Source of the DNA: Patagioenas fasciata
Taxonomy: Eukaryota; Chordata; Aves; Columbiformes; Columbidae
Reading direction: 5' to 3'
Length of the DNA stretch: 64,000 nt
NCBI RefSeq assembly: GCF_037038585.1
Contig: NC_092525.1
Coordinates: forward strand, 19,426,867-19,490,866
In this document: piece after piece, positions 1 through 11,139 of the stretch
How positions within the stretch are numbered: position 1 is the first letter of the stretch
How the letters are laid out: each line of letters begins with the position of its first letter
Made by a program: the position numbers and the translations under genes
The notes under the pieces: generated by a model
Database searches by the model: none
What the model was told of the DNA's origin: nothing
The model's input: only the letters and a program-made list of their open reading frames with translations

Positions 1-1141
1 AAAGTTTACTTAGATTGTAGACTAGTGATTTTCTGGACGACTTTGTGTAGGCTAACTCCAGAACCAGAACCACTGAGGCAGAAAATGAAGACACTCCTAT
101 CTCTCTCCCTTAGTTGGACCTGAATCTAGAATAGCTATACTTCTGCTATTTTCCATCTGAATTAATAATAATGTTACTAGAGAGATAGCAAGGCTAGCAA
201 ACCAGGAAGAACTGCAGCTTCCACTTTCCCTGGAGACCCAATGTTTGTCAAACCCTCCTAAGGTCTGCAGAGAAATTTCAGCTGGTTTGTAGCTCTTACC
301 CACTTTCTAGGCTCAGAAGAACTCAATATCCTGGGAGATAAATAAGTCCTGCATCATGGAAACTGTGTTCCTAACAATAAAACATCCCAGCTGTAGAGAT
401 GCATCCCTACAGCTCTGACGAGTGCTCCTCTCTCTTTGTGGTGATCAAAGATGAGGATGATGAGGGTATTTATCTTCACCATAGTGTGCTGAGGGGGAGG
501 TAAAGATTTGCGATCTTCCCCAGATTATTATTATGTTTCCCATTTCTACCATGTAGCCATCCACTGTTACTTCATACTGTTCTGTGTAATGTGTTAGCAA
601 AATCAGTCACACTGCTTATTTGGTATCGTATGGAGCTCACGGTTACAGTTTTCCTAATTGCTGATCTTTTACATAGAATAATAATGAAAGGCTTTGAAAA
701 ATAAAAATAGGCAGACATTTTTTTGAGGCCATTTTCCTGACACTGAAAGGTAATATCTTTTAGTTGTATAGGTTTTTTTTCTTTCCAATTTCCACAACAC
801 TTCCCGTAATTCATTTGAAAAAAAGAGTTTAGAAAGCAGTGGATATAATTAATATATTGATCTAGTTTTCCATTATGTTGTTATCACAGGTGAAAAATGT
901 GCTTTTGATGAAATCCTTGATTAAAACTACCGAAAATATCCATTATATCTAGCTCACTTTTCCTTGCCTAATGAAGCAGATGGATATAAAATGAAGGAAT
1001 GCGATATTGACCTTTAGTAGAAATATATATGGCATATAACTTGATACCTAGAAGATAATTAATCTGACCTTTTTAGTTTCTAGGCTAGAGTTTTGTTACT
1101 ACTAGCAGCTACATAATGTGTTGTATGTTTTCACTGAACAG

Positions 1142-1262
1142 GTCACGCACTGGCTAAGAAAAGGAAAATGTGGATTAGCTGGGGCTGTTCTCAGCATCTC
1201 CTGGATCCAGGACAGGGAGAAGAACAACTCCATCTTCCTTCTCAACCCCATCATGCCCCTTG
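1142..1262 (+). other. weak candidate internal exon, product unknown
   Basis: A 121-base stretch lies between an acceptor-like AG, preceded by a T-rich run and ending 'cactgaacag', and a strong donor match 'ttg|gtaagt' at 1263. Two of the three forward frames stay open across it, so the reading frame is not decided. Neither translation resembles a protein family I recognise. AG...GTAAGT pairs of this size occur by chance in long non-coding DNA, so this is only a candidate. It could equally be a non-coding RNA exon or nothing. Confidence 0.15.
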
Positions 1263-2885
1263 GTAAGTCAGGAATGTGCATAGTTCTTCTTCTGTGGGCA
1301 ATATGTTTAAAGGAGGAACAGAAGACTGATGACCACCATGAGAAAGTGCAGAAACAGTTAAAACAGGATATTGGATGGTTTCAGTGGGACAGTCCCAGCC
1401 CTGTGCTGGTCACTCCCAGGGAGCAGGGACCATCAGTACACTCACTTTGCCCAGCGTTGAACACGATAACACAGTAATATTATTTTACATGATAAGATAG
1501 TGGGGGCTACATAAGTGTGTGATTATGGTTTGCCTAGCATGGAATTGCTCAAAAACGGCTTTTGCTTTCAAAATTCAGATCGACCCCAGGTGAAATTAGC
1601 TTTAAGTACAGACAAATCCTAAAACAAATGCAGGGAACTCTGTAAGGAATGTTCTATTCATAAGCATTTTTTCTAACTATCAAGTCAGTGATAGTCCTTT
1701 TCTAAGATTTAAAAAAAAATCCTGGATGTTTTCTGCATTATTTAGCAGCAGCTGTCCTTCATATTGGCATAACAATACAGCTCATGCCTCAGTTTCTCTT
1801 CGGTCACTTGGTCATTTTGATCCCCAGTAGAAATTAGATTTTTTTTTTTTTTCATGGAAAATAAAAGAGTCCAAATCAAAATCCCATTTTCTTTGGTTTG
1901 GGTCAAGTGCAGATCTTTACAATCAAGCGAGTATGCCCAGTGCTGTCTCTGTGTTCACACCTCTTAAAGCTCATGAGCTCTTAGAGGACATTTGTATTAC
2001 TCACCTTCAGTCAAAGGTGTCCTCTGAGACCAAGCTCACAAGGTTATGTGAAAAAAATGTTTCATCCACATTGGACATTTCTAGCTATTAGCTGCAACAG
2101 TTCTGTTACTACACATCTCTGCAGCAAAATACACTCCAATTTTCAAAGTAAAGGGGTGAAGATGCATACAAAACCTTATGCTCTGCTTGTGCAAAGTGTG
2201 TCCAGCTTTCCCCATCATCTGAGTGCTGCCTATCTATTTGGTTCCTACCATGCTGCTTTGTTTCCCTGTGGCATCACTCCCCCTCTGTGCTGTGAGTACC
2301 ACCAGGCTGACCCCAGACACTTCTCTACATACAGTATGTTGCATGATAACACAAGAAGGCTCCACATTTCCAAAACTAAATGTATTTATTCGGCACGAGG
2401 AGCACTGGTTAGCACAAAGCTGTGACTGCAGCCGGCGCTCCAGCCATTCTCATTCCGGCTGAATCCCCGGGTGCCTTCACTCCTGCAACCCCTGCTCCTC
2501 CCTTCAAATTCTAGACAGGCTGTTATCAGCAGTTGTCTGCCTGCGATACAGACCAAATGGAAAGGCTCCCCTTTCTCAGGATCACCACCTATAACAAGTT
2601 TCTCAGTTTCAAATTTCTTCCTGGTTTCTTACTTGACTGTACTTCAGTGAATTACCCAACATTCTTTTCACGGTCTATGACTTCTCCCTTAAATCCTATT
2701 AAATTCTCCTTTTTCTCCCACTCCCTTTGCTGTCTTAGGGACGCTTACACCGTAGACTCTTCCCCAGCCCCAGTTTCTTGCTTATTATCATTTGCTTGTT
2801 TCATACTTTGCCTGGCTTTCGTCCTACAGCATTCGGATCCCCTCAGGATCAAGAACATTGCCCTTCTCTCAGTTCTTCTTGGCCT

Positions 2886-2918
2886 ATTTATATATACATA
2901 CATATACATATATATATT
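2886..2918. repeat. AT/ATAC microsatellite
   Basis: This is an interrupted run of TA, TACA and TATA units, about 33 bases long. It gives runs of alternating Y and I in the overlapping frame, which shows that the frame through it is not a gene. Confidence 0.8.
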
Positions 2919-3506
2919 CCCAAGACTAGATTGTTATGCAAACTATGTATGGTCAATCCATAAATAAAATATTTGAGAATATTTTTATATTTCTGTCTCT
3001 TTACAGACAGTGGCACAACCATATCTTCTTTTAAAGATGCTGCAACTCTGGCTAATATAACTAATGTAAATAATTAATGTATTTAGTAATGATAAATATT
3101 CATATTTCATTTGAACCAGACAGTGGTCGTCTAGATTAAATTAAACTGCTTTGGATTCAACAGCTGGCAATCTCCCCATGCCAAACAAGGGATTTTAGTC
3201 ATACTTTATTTAAAGTATGTAATGACCAAATATAGGAGGTGAGGATGAAAGAAAATGGACTTTCTTATCCAAATATATAACACATCTGTCTATTGTCTTT
3301 ACTTTCTTCAGACTTTGCTACAAGCAAATATATTTATTTCTGGAACGGACTAAATGGGTGCTGAAAGGAAGAATACAGTTTGCATACTTTATGAGCACAG
3401 ATAGCTATGTCAGAGTCTCTTACCATTTTTGAAGTTCAATTATTACTGAGTTGTATTCCTCTTGCCCGAGGAGGATTGGTAATTTTGGGGGCAGAAAAAA
3501 ATTTTG

Positions 3507-3562
3507 AAAAACAAACAAACAAACAGTAACACAAAGAAAACAGTAAAAAAAAAAAAAAAAAA
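3507..3562. repeat. (AAAC)n followed by an A18 tract
   Basis: Several AAAC units at about 3507-3525 are followed, after a short spacer, by eighteen A at 3545-3562. An A-rich tail like this can mark the end of a retroposed copy, but I see no recognisable body upstream and no clear target-site duplication. Confidence 0.75.
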
Positions 3563-5344
3563 GTAATGAAACAGGAACCTCCTCCCCAAAGTAACCAAGA
3601 ACTTTTCCTTATATTATTAAACTCTTGCCCACAATTTTCATCACCAATCAGAAACAGGAGCAGGTGTGAATTTTAGCTGTGGGAATGGTTTAGAGATTCC
3701 GCTTTTAACATTTGGAGAAATGGTGGTGTCCTTCCTACCTGTTTCAATCAATCATGTAAATACGGGGCTGCGGTGGGAGCAGAAGTGCTTATGTTTTCTT
3801 TCCATGTTTCCTTGGTGTTCGTCTGCCTACCTAAATCTGTAAAATAGGCTACTGGGCAAGAGTGCTGAGAGCTGACGTACATTTTCTTGCTCAGGAAGTT
3901 GGAGTGCACAGGCTGTAACTGTTCTGAGCATGCTGTATAAACCAGAAAAATTCAGAAGTCAAAAGCAGACATTGCTACCTGATCAGATGAGGCAGAATCA
4001 CCAGTCCTTATAAAATCTCAGGAAATGAGCTCTGCAGAGCAGGATAGAGATATCTCCAAACAATTGCTCAATTGCTGCATATATCTTCATGAGGAAAAAG
4101 ATGTATTTTTAAGTCAGTCTGAGCTAAATCATGTTAAAATCCTACTGAAGAAAAAGCAGTTGTATTTCAACATGCATTATCTAGTGGGGATTAATAATGG
4201 GGTTATTCCTAGGAGTTCCTTAGCTAGATAACATGAATTGAATCTATACGTACTGCATTATGGTACTGGTTCTCAAGCTAATACCATGTCTATATTTTTG
4301 TTCAGATCAGGCTATTCTGGACTGCGTCTTTAAAGTATCAATGTAACTTCAAAGGTTTAGGGAGTCAAATTATTTTGTGAGTTTTTTTCTGATTTCCAAA
4401 TGAGCTGAAGATGAGGATAATGGGATGCCTGGAGTCTGAATATGGGGAGAATTAAGTGGGGAGAGCTTTGGGTCAGTGCGTTCCTTGAGAGACTTCCCCC
4501 GTTTGCTGTCAGCAGCCTCGTAAGTCACAGAGACATTAATAAACCCTTTGTGTTGTTATTTTTGCTTGCTTCCCTGTTCTTTCCAGCATTCAACAGGATT
4601 TAGGGCAAGTAGGATGTGCCAGTAATGGGAGGTAAACACTGAGATGGCCAATGGAAATATTCTTCTTCTTATGCATGCTCACCATAAAACATTTGCAGGT
4701 GGGCCGTCTGGAATCACAGCCATGACTCTGCCTGGTGTTATTTCCTCATTTGTTGTTTTCTCCATCTGCTCATTTATTTTCCCGGTTATGGTCTTCTTCT
4801 CTCTGTCTCCATTTCCCCCTGCTCATTTGTATAAGTAGAAATATCCTTCCCTCCAGCAACTGTGTAATATGCTTTCTCTTTTATGTATATATTTGGCTTG
4901 CAAATAGGTAGCTTAAAAAGCTGAGACAAAGCAGAGAAGCCATCATCAAATTCCAGCAGATTCTTCACATATTTAGACTACACTCCTGCAGATTTTCTCA
5001 TCTTTCCTAGAGAAATATTTTTGGCCATGACATATCACAGTCTAAACACAGAGTAATGAAGCTTTATTCAGGACAGGTTATGTGGGAGATGAGACCAAAG
5101 CAGAGAACACAATGCACAGTAACTACAGGCTCAGTTACCACCTTGGTTGTGCACAGCAGGGTTTGCTGAGCAAAAAAAAGGTGCTTTGCAAAATGTACAG
5201 CTTATGCCTTGCTTGCTGTGGTTTCATTTGTTCGTGAGTGATGTCAGTTGTGCGATGCTTCTCCTCTGTTTATGCTTTCCCAAGGAGAGTTGCAAAGAAA
5301 CTGAAATCTAACCTACCATTCTTTCCTGGGTTAAGATATCAGCA

Positions 5345-5390
5345 CGGATTAGATGGTGTAAATCAGGAGTAAATTAATGGATTACAAAGG
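5345..5390. repeat. possible relic of an ancient amniote palindromic repeat
   Basis: The stretch contains 'ggtgtaaatcaggagtaa' followed by an ATGGA-like stretch. It resembles the core of an old interspersed repeat, common in turtles and crocodilians, whose consensus carries a 'ggtgtaaatc...gagtaa...ttgacttcaatgga' pattern. Only about 40 bases match, so the call is tentative. Confidence 0.35.
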
Positions 5391-5694
5391 AACACATGGA
5401 GGGGGGCAGCCTCTTCTCTGTCAGATGGTGAGGGCTACCGTACTCTCCGTTCCCTGCTAAATCTGCCCTTTCACAAAAGTCTGTGAGTGTGGTATTATAA
5501 TCTCTTATTGTTATTTTCAGCTACCCACTCTGCCTGGAAACGAATTGTGATCTGCAGCACTGGAGAGCCACTGGAAGCTGGTGGATAAGACGCAAGCCTG
5601 GGTCTCTGGTGTTGTGGACTGAGCTGTTTTCTCCCCTAAAACTTATGGGTTTCGACAATGATTTCAGAATTTCCCCCTAGAAAAGGATTCTCAG

Positions 5695-5907
5695 GTCTTC
5701 CACAGACACACTGTCTGACCTCTGGCCAATTCAGTCACCTTTCTACATCTCTCATCCATCCCATCTGTTTGGACTTTAAGCTCTTGAGAGCAGCCGTTGT
5801 GTCTTGCAATGTATTTATTTTGTACAGTACCTGGCACTGTGGGGCTTCTGCCTCAGTTGGAACCACTGGGTGTGACTGTAATGTAAACACTGAGTAATAA
5901 TAATAGC
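5695..5907 (+). repeat. ancient MIR-like SINE with L2/CR1-L3-type tail
   Basis: The left part matches the 'tgacct-tggc-caa-tca-tcacc-t...cccatctgt' pattern of tRNA-derived amniote SINEs. The right part matches the shared LINE tail: 'ggactttaagctcttgag', then 'tgtacagtacctggcac' next to 'tgtggggct', ending in an (AAT)n run at 5896-5905. In such elements the 3' part is borrowed from an L2-class LINE so that its reverse transcriptase can copy them. The order and orientation are as expected for a plus-strand insertion. It is strongly diverged and contains no gene. Confidence 0.65.
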
Positions 5908-5927
5908 ATATGTGGGGGTGTAGAAAC

Positions 5928-5943
5928 AGAGAGAGAGAGAAAA
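5928..5943. repeat. (GA)n microsatellite
   Basis: This is a short run of GA dinucleotides just downstream of the (AAT)n tail of the ancient SINE. Confidence 0.8.
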
Positions 5944-7805
5944 ATATTTTCCCCATTCTTGTCTGCTTTTTGTTGTTGTTCTATTTCCTATTCACAGAAA
6001 GCATACAATACTGATTAATGAAAAATTTCTGGCTCCAGTTCAGTATCTGGCTTCAGTACATTTGCTATTTGATATCTGAGATATGTACAACATGTTCACA
6101 GTGAATTCTCCAACTGAAAACAGTAGAGTTCAAACCAAGTCAATTAATTCACAGAGTGAATGGATTCAAGCCCAGATTCTCGTGCCTTGTGGAGGCCTCT
6201 TTGAGTCTCCTGCCAAAAGATATCTGTTTATAAATGCAGTAAACGTAACTATTTGATACTTATAGCTCTTACAGCCTTATGTGATTTTTTCCTTGTTATG
6301 GCTGATCTCTGATAATTGAGTTACATTTTGCAGACATTTCAGGCATTCTCTGTCTCCCTGTGCTTTCTTCCCCCCCTGGCACTACGGCTCAGCCAGCCCT
6401 GTGGACGGTTTCACATTTCCTTTCTCTTTGTTGCCTTAGATATTCTGCTGAAGAAAGGCATAACAAAACTGTATCCAAAATCCGTAAGTACTTCTAGCCA
6501 GGCTGCCTCTTGAACCTGCTTTGTAGCTCTTGCCTGTGAGAAACCTTGCCATTTCTGCGGAAGGAAAGAAGAGATAAAGCCTTACAATGAAAATGACTGC
6601 TGTGTTCTGCATTGATGATCCAAGGACATTAATAATAGATCTTTGTTGAGTAGTATCTCCCATCCTTAACTTTCATGCATTTAATCAACTGATATATACA
6701 GTACAGTAGGCATTTTTTGAAAAACATTCATCACTTACACAGAGTACAGCAGATAATGTTGTAAAACCACATTGAAAAAAACAATATCTGGGGAATATCT
6801 TTATGCATGTGAAAAATTACGTTAGAAGAATGGGCAGCGGAAATCTGGACAGAACATCTGGGTTAGGATTTATTTTCTAACAGGAAACATTCAGGATTTC
6901 TTTCTCTTATTCTTTAAATCTTGTTTTTGTTTATTTTTTGTCTCCTTGTTGTGCCCTCTCCCTCTTCTCCCTCCAAGTGAGGATGCCCCAGGGCTCTTTT
7001 TATTGTGCTCTGCTCTCTTCATACTCTTTGCCCATTTTTAAATCCAGCCATTCAGCGTATTGACTGCTGTCTTTACACCTGCTATCCTCTGATCTTTCAG
7101 TTCTGAACTGTTTCCAACCATCCATCTCAGAGCATGGACATGTCTTCCTGGCTATTTTGCTATAACGGAAATGCTTTATAGACAGGATTTAACTCCTAAC
7201 ATATCCTTAATATTTCTCCCATCCTGTTTGTTCTTTATTATCCTTGGTTATACCACCTTTCCCTATCCGCACAGGTCTGCAGCCTGGGATGATTTGGTTT
7301 GATTCATTCTAGTCTTTGTCCCAGAAAACAGGGAATTAATTCTTTTCCATCTCATGGACTTCTTGTCCATCTGATTCAAAGGAATGACACCAATAAAGAT
7401 TATTTTCCTTACGCGTTCCTCTGATGAATTCTTTTAATTGCTCAGCCTGTTTTCCCTCATTGTCCACACTATTTCCTCTGATCTTTTGGATCCTTCCTTA
7501 CCTTAGGCCCTACTATGTCCTTGTGGCTTTTGCTCGTGGAGCAGTACCTCATACAAACAGCTCTGGTTTTTGTATTATTTCTTATCATGTACAGTGCACT
7601 GCGTGCCACCGTCTCCTTCTGGTTCTGCAGTTTAACCTCCATGATCATAACAAAAAAAAAAATCAGTCTGTGAAAGAGACCTGGAGAGACAGGAAAAATT
7701 AATAATATCCGTATTTTAAATGTACATTAAAAATGCATACACCATTATATCGCTCTCTCCCCTTCTCACTGCCCCCAACCCCCAGGTTCTGTGTACAATT
7801 TCTAT

Positions 7806-7898
7806 TTTGAATGGCAGGAGCTGTTTCTTTCAATGTGTTTCTGCAGCATCCAGCACAATGGAGTCCCGTTCTGCTATATTATCATAAATGCTGCTGAG
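7806..7898 (+). repeat. ancient L2/CR1-L3-like 3' fragment
   Basis: The stretch contains 'ggcaggagctgtttctt', then 'tgtgtttctgcagcatcc' and 'agcacaatggagtcc'. This follows the order of the amniote L2-type 3' end (a gcaggga-like element, then a tgtttgtacagcacc-like element, then agcacaatggggtcc). It ends near an AT-rich 'atcataaat' run. It is a second copy of the same tail seen at 5.7 kb, in the same orientation. Confidence 0.62.
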
Positions 7899-8529
7899 AA
7901 GCATCTATAACAGATGAGTATTCCCTAGCACTATGTTGAAGCATTAGAATGTTTTATTTAACCACCTGAAGAGAGGTAACATGAAGCTGGTACAATATCA
8001 AATTAATATATATTGTCCTCAATATTTTTAGACTAGGAATTAGAAGACAGTCTGTGTCTGCCAGAAGTTCTGGAATGGCCTCACTGAAAGGACAGTGTTT
8101 CAAGAACAACTTAATGAATTAATGAAAGAGATTGTAAAACAGGGTAATGGCAATCTTGAAACCATTGTTGTTGATCATGAAGCCAGGGGTGTTTGATTTG
8201 TTGATTCACTATCCACGAATGGGTGGTGAGAAGAGATTTCATCAGTGAACACAAGTCGTGTTGCATTTGTGTGGTATTTAATTAATTCCATGCTTTAGGG
8301 CTTCTACTTTCCTCTGTAGCACCAGAAAATGGCTAGATATTAATTTAGTATGTGGTAGACTAAATGTAGTATCTAGAGGTCTAGTACCTAAAGATGTTTT
8401 TGTGTTAGCAATGGTGCATCTTAGTTGAGTGGGGGGTTTTATCTGCATATGCTCAGCTCAGGGGATCTAGTCAGTCCTGCTCCCTCCCGCTCCTGTTCTG
8501 TGGCAGATAGCATCCCATTCTTTTGCAGC

Positions 8530-8760
8530 AAAGACCCCAAATTTGCTCGTGGTCTTCGCGAGGCATTTTGCATCACGTGAAATGGGACCTGCGGTCCATT
8601 CTGGCTTTGGCATCTGTGCTGGGGTTATCGGCAGCTGCAGGGGCTCAGCAGCATCGTGGTCCCATCTCCTGCCCGTGTACGAAGGCAGCCGGGCTGCACT
8701 CGGCAGATGCTGCTCAGCTGCTGGGATCCCCGCAAAGGATGCTCTAACCTTCAGCAGGCA
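8530..8760. other. local GC- and CpG-richer block
   Basis: Compared with its flanks, this block is visibly enriched in G+C and CpG, including 'cttcgcgagg', 'tgtacgaagg', 'gcagccgggc' and 'cactcggcag'. Open frames of 73-74 codons overlap in two forward frames, which is what low stop density in GC-rich DNA gives. No TATA box or poly(A) signal is placed as in an LTR. It could be a degraded mobile-element fragment or a small regulatory block. Confidence 0.35.
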
Positions 8761-10899
8761 GTAGCACTGCTGTCAGTGCTCACACGCTGAGCTGTTATTT
8801 GTGGTGTATTTCGATAAGGAGAGATAACTGAGGAAATAAGTGTCAAAACTTAAATCATTCCACATTGTAAACTGTTGAATTACTTTAATTCTACAATAGT
8901 TCTGCTTCTTTCAGTTTATTTAAGTTCACTCACAGCTAGAAAATCAATTCCTCGGTATTTTTGCAACTGCAAATAAACTTTGCCAGCATAAGAAAGACGG
9001 GAAAAGTTGAAAGGTTGAAACAGTAAAGTCTAGAAAATAATGAAACGTCAGCATTACTGTGCTGGTAGCAGATCCCTAGGAAACCAGCAAAAAGCAAAAA
9101 TGATCATGTTAAACCACCAGGAATAGCAAACATAAGAAAGCTACTTGGACCCTTGGACAGCACTCCATAGCAAGCAATTTCCAGGAAGGTGCAGGAAGAT
9201 GTTTGTTAGAAATTCAGAGAAATCAAGACCAATTCTTTCTTCCATTTCTCTCTTTAGAGCATTTATTAAGGTTGTCATTCTAAATCTGCCTCTCCTTGTT
9301 TCAAGGAATTCTGAATTTTATCCTAAGACAAAACTTTATGTGCACTAATTTAAAAATGACATCTGAGAGATTCTTCACTGCAGTTACCTTGCATATATGC
9401 AGCACTGCTCATTTGTAGTGGGAAATGCTTACATAGCAAGGTATGATTTCCCTTTTCCTGCTCAGGAAAGCACTGGTATCACGTGGTTGGGACATCCCAT
9501 CACATGCCATAGACTCTGTCTAACTGGACACACATGAAACCAAATATTTGGTCATCAACAACTAACTGAAATTGTTTTTCAGAAAACTTTCCAAGGATTT
9601 CAAATAAACAAAGTGCATTGATAGACAAGTTCTGAGCAGGAGGAAGAAAGTTTAAATTCATCCCTTTTAAGCTGTGAATTAATCATAGCTTCAGAAATGG
9701 CTTCTGTCATGCCACAGGTTTGATGTCTCCCTCCCCAGATCTCACTCTTACCTTCCCTTCCTTTCATCCAGATGATTAGAGCTTCCCTTGGGATGTCTGC
9801 TCCAAGACATGCATATCCAAACAACCACATTTATTCCAGTTTCTCACATATCCTCTCGCTTCCCTTCAGCTGCCAAGAGCTCCAAAATGCTGGTTTTTAA
9901 AATGTCTCCATAAAATGTCTCTGCCCAGCTGTCTCCTGGGCAATTCACCCTCTTCCATGTCTTGCTCATCTCTTTCCAACCCTTTACTCAATGTTTCTTT
10001 TGTTCATCATTTTATTTAAAAAATTCTGTCTCTCCTCATTACATATTAGTAGCTTCTGTCATAATTATAGTCAGGTAATTTAAATTTTACTCATCTTTGC
10101 TCTACTATCTTCAGTGTTTTTAGGTAGATGATGGCTCATAGAAGTTTGCAGTAATGTAAAAAAGAAGAAGTGAAATGAAACCGTCAAAGCTAAGAGTGGG
10201 GCTGAGACCTATTCGCAGATGTTCAATAAAGTCGAAAAGAAGCTGATTTGAGGGGATAAATTATTCATAGCTAATTATTTGCTCTTCTTTAATGCTAAAT
10301 ATCCCACATTTCAGCCTGCTGCAGGCAACTCAAGCAGGGATTCCTGAGTTTTTTAACAGCAACAACCACACAGAGTTTTTGAAGTGGTTTTGGTCCCTCT
10401 GGGTTGACAGGTGCTACATAAAAACCAGACAGGATATTGTTATTGAGACTCTTGAGGGTTTGAAGCACAAAGCCCTGTACAATGAGCTGAGATCGTATCT
10501 TCAAAAGACACATATTGCAGCTTCCACATGCTCACAGGCTCTGGGCTGTTCTTTCGGCACAGGCTGGAGCAAAGAGCAGCACGTCAGCTGCTCTGTCCCG
10601 GGGACTTGGTGCCTCCAGCTCAGGGCTGAATTGTGGCTCATCATCCGCACCTACGTGCTGTGAGAAGAAGAGAATCTATCTTTTGCCTGCAAGAGTTGCT
10701 GGTTCTCCTATGCACATGCTGACTTTTCTCTTTGCCCAAATTGCAGTGGCTGGACTTAGGTTTCTGGCCCTTTTCCACGCCTTCCACCCACCCCAGAGTA
10801 GGTAGTGATTGAGCATAAAGCTCAGTTTTCTCATATAAAGTGCAAGATGCAAGTTGCCTGTGTAGACCTGCAAGATTTTTCTCCAAATGCATAGTTCCA

Positions 10900-11127
10900 G
10901 TCTCAAACTGGCCATGTATTAGGAAAAGGTTCTTCACCCAGAGAGTGCTGGAGCACTGGAACAGGCTCCCCAGGGAGGTGTCATGCCCCAAGCCTGACAG
11001 TGTTCAAGATGCAACACCCTCAGACACATGGTGTGGACTGTGGGGTTGTCCTGTGCAGGGACAAGAGTTGGACTTGATGATCCTTGTGCATCCCTTCCAG
11101 CTCAAGACATTCTATGATTCTATGCAT
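10900..11127 (+). mobile_element. CR1 LINE 3' fragment (5'-truncated)
   Basis: This is the end of CR1 ORF2 plus its 3' UTR. The translated start reads RKRFFTQRVLEHWNRLPREV, the conserved CR1 C-terminal block (HWNRLPRE). It is followed by the UTR pattern 'gagttggacttgatgatcc', 'tcccttccagctca' and the tail 'attctatgattctatg'. The frame is broken after LPREV. Severe 5' truncation is usual for CR1. The tail runs directly into an inverted copy of itself, described separately. Confidence 0.88.
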
Positions 11128-11136
11128 AGAATCATA
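11113..11136. repeat. perfect 24-base palindrome at the CR1 tail
   Basis: Bases 11113-11136 read the same on both strands, centred on ATGCAT at 11122-11127. The left half is the CR1 tail repeat (tatgattctatg). The right half is its exact reverse complement, which is also how a CR1 copy begins when inserted in the opposite orientation. No further CR1 body is recognised to the right. Confidence 0.85.
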
Positions 11137-11139
11137 CTG

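Larger units (their letters stand above)
1..5340. other. gene-free AT-rich segment
   Basis: No gene is recognised here. The open frames are short (125-144 codons at most, around 2.0-3.0 kb), overlap in several frames and resemble no family I know. The plus strand from about 2.5 to 2.95 kb is pyrimidine-rich and ends in an AT microsatellite; this could be a very old LINE fragment, but I cannot match it. The segment also holds a weak candidate exon at 1142-1262, a T14 tract at 1839-1852 and an A-rich simple repeat near 3.5 kb. Confidence 0.65.
5910..10895. other. gene-free segment
   Basis: No coding gene is recognised. Two points stand out: an L2-like relic near 7.8 kb, and a short block at about 8530-8760 that is richer in G+C and CpG than its surroundings and keeps two forward frames open for about 70 codons. 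From about 6.9 to 7.7 kb the plus strand is pyrimidine-rich without a recognisable motif. A GA microsatellite (5928-5943) lies just inside the left edge. Confidence 0.65.

Noticed and set aside
2048..2967. Overlapping forward open frames of 125 and 144 codons
   Set aside because: They run in different frames through a pyrimidine-rich strand and into an AT microsatellite (YTYIYIYI-type peptide), which is not coding sequence.
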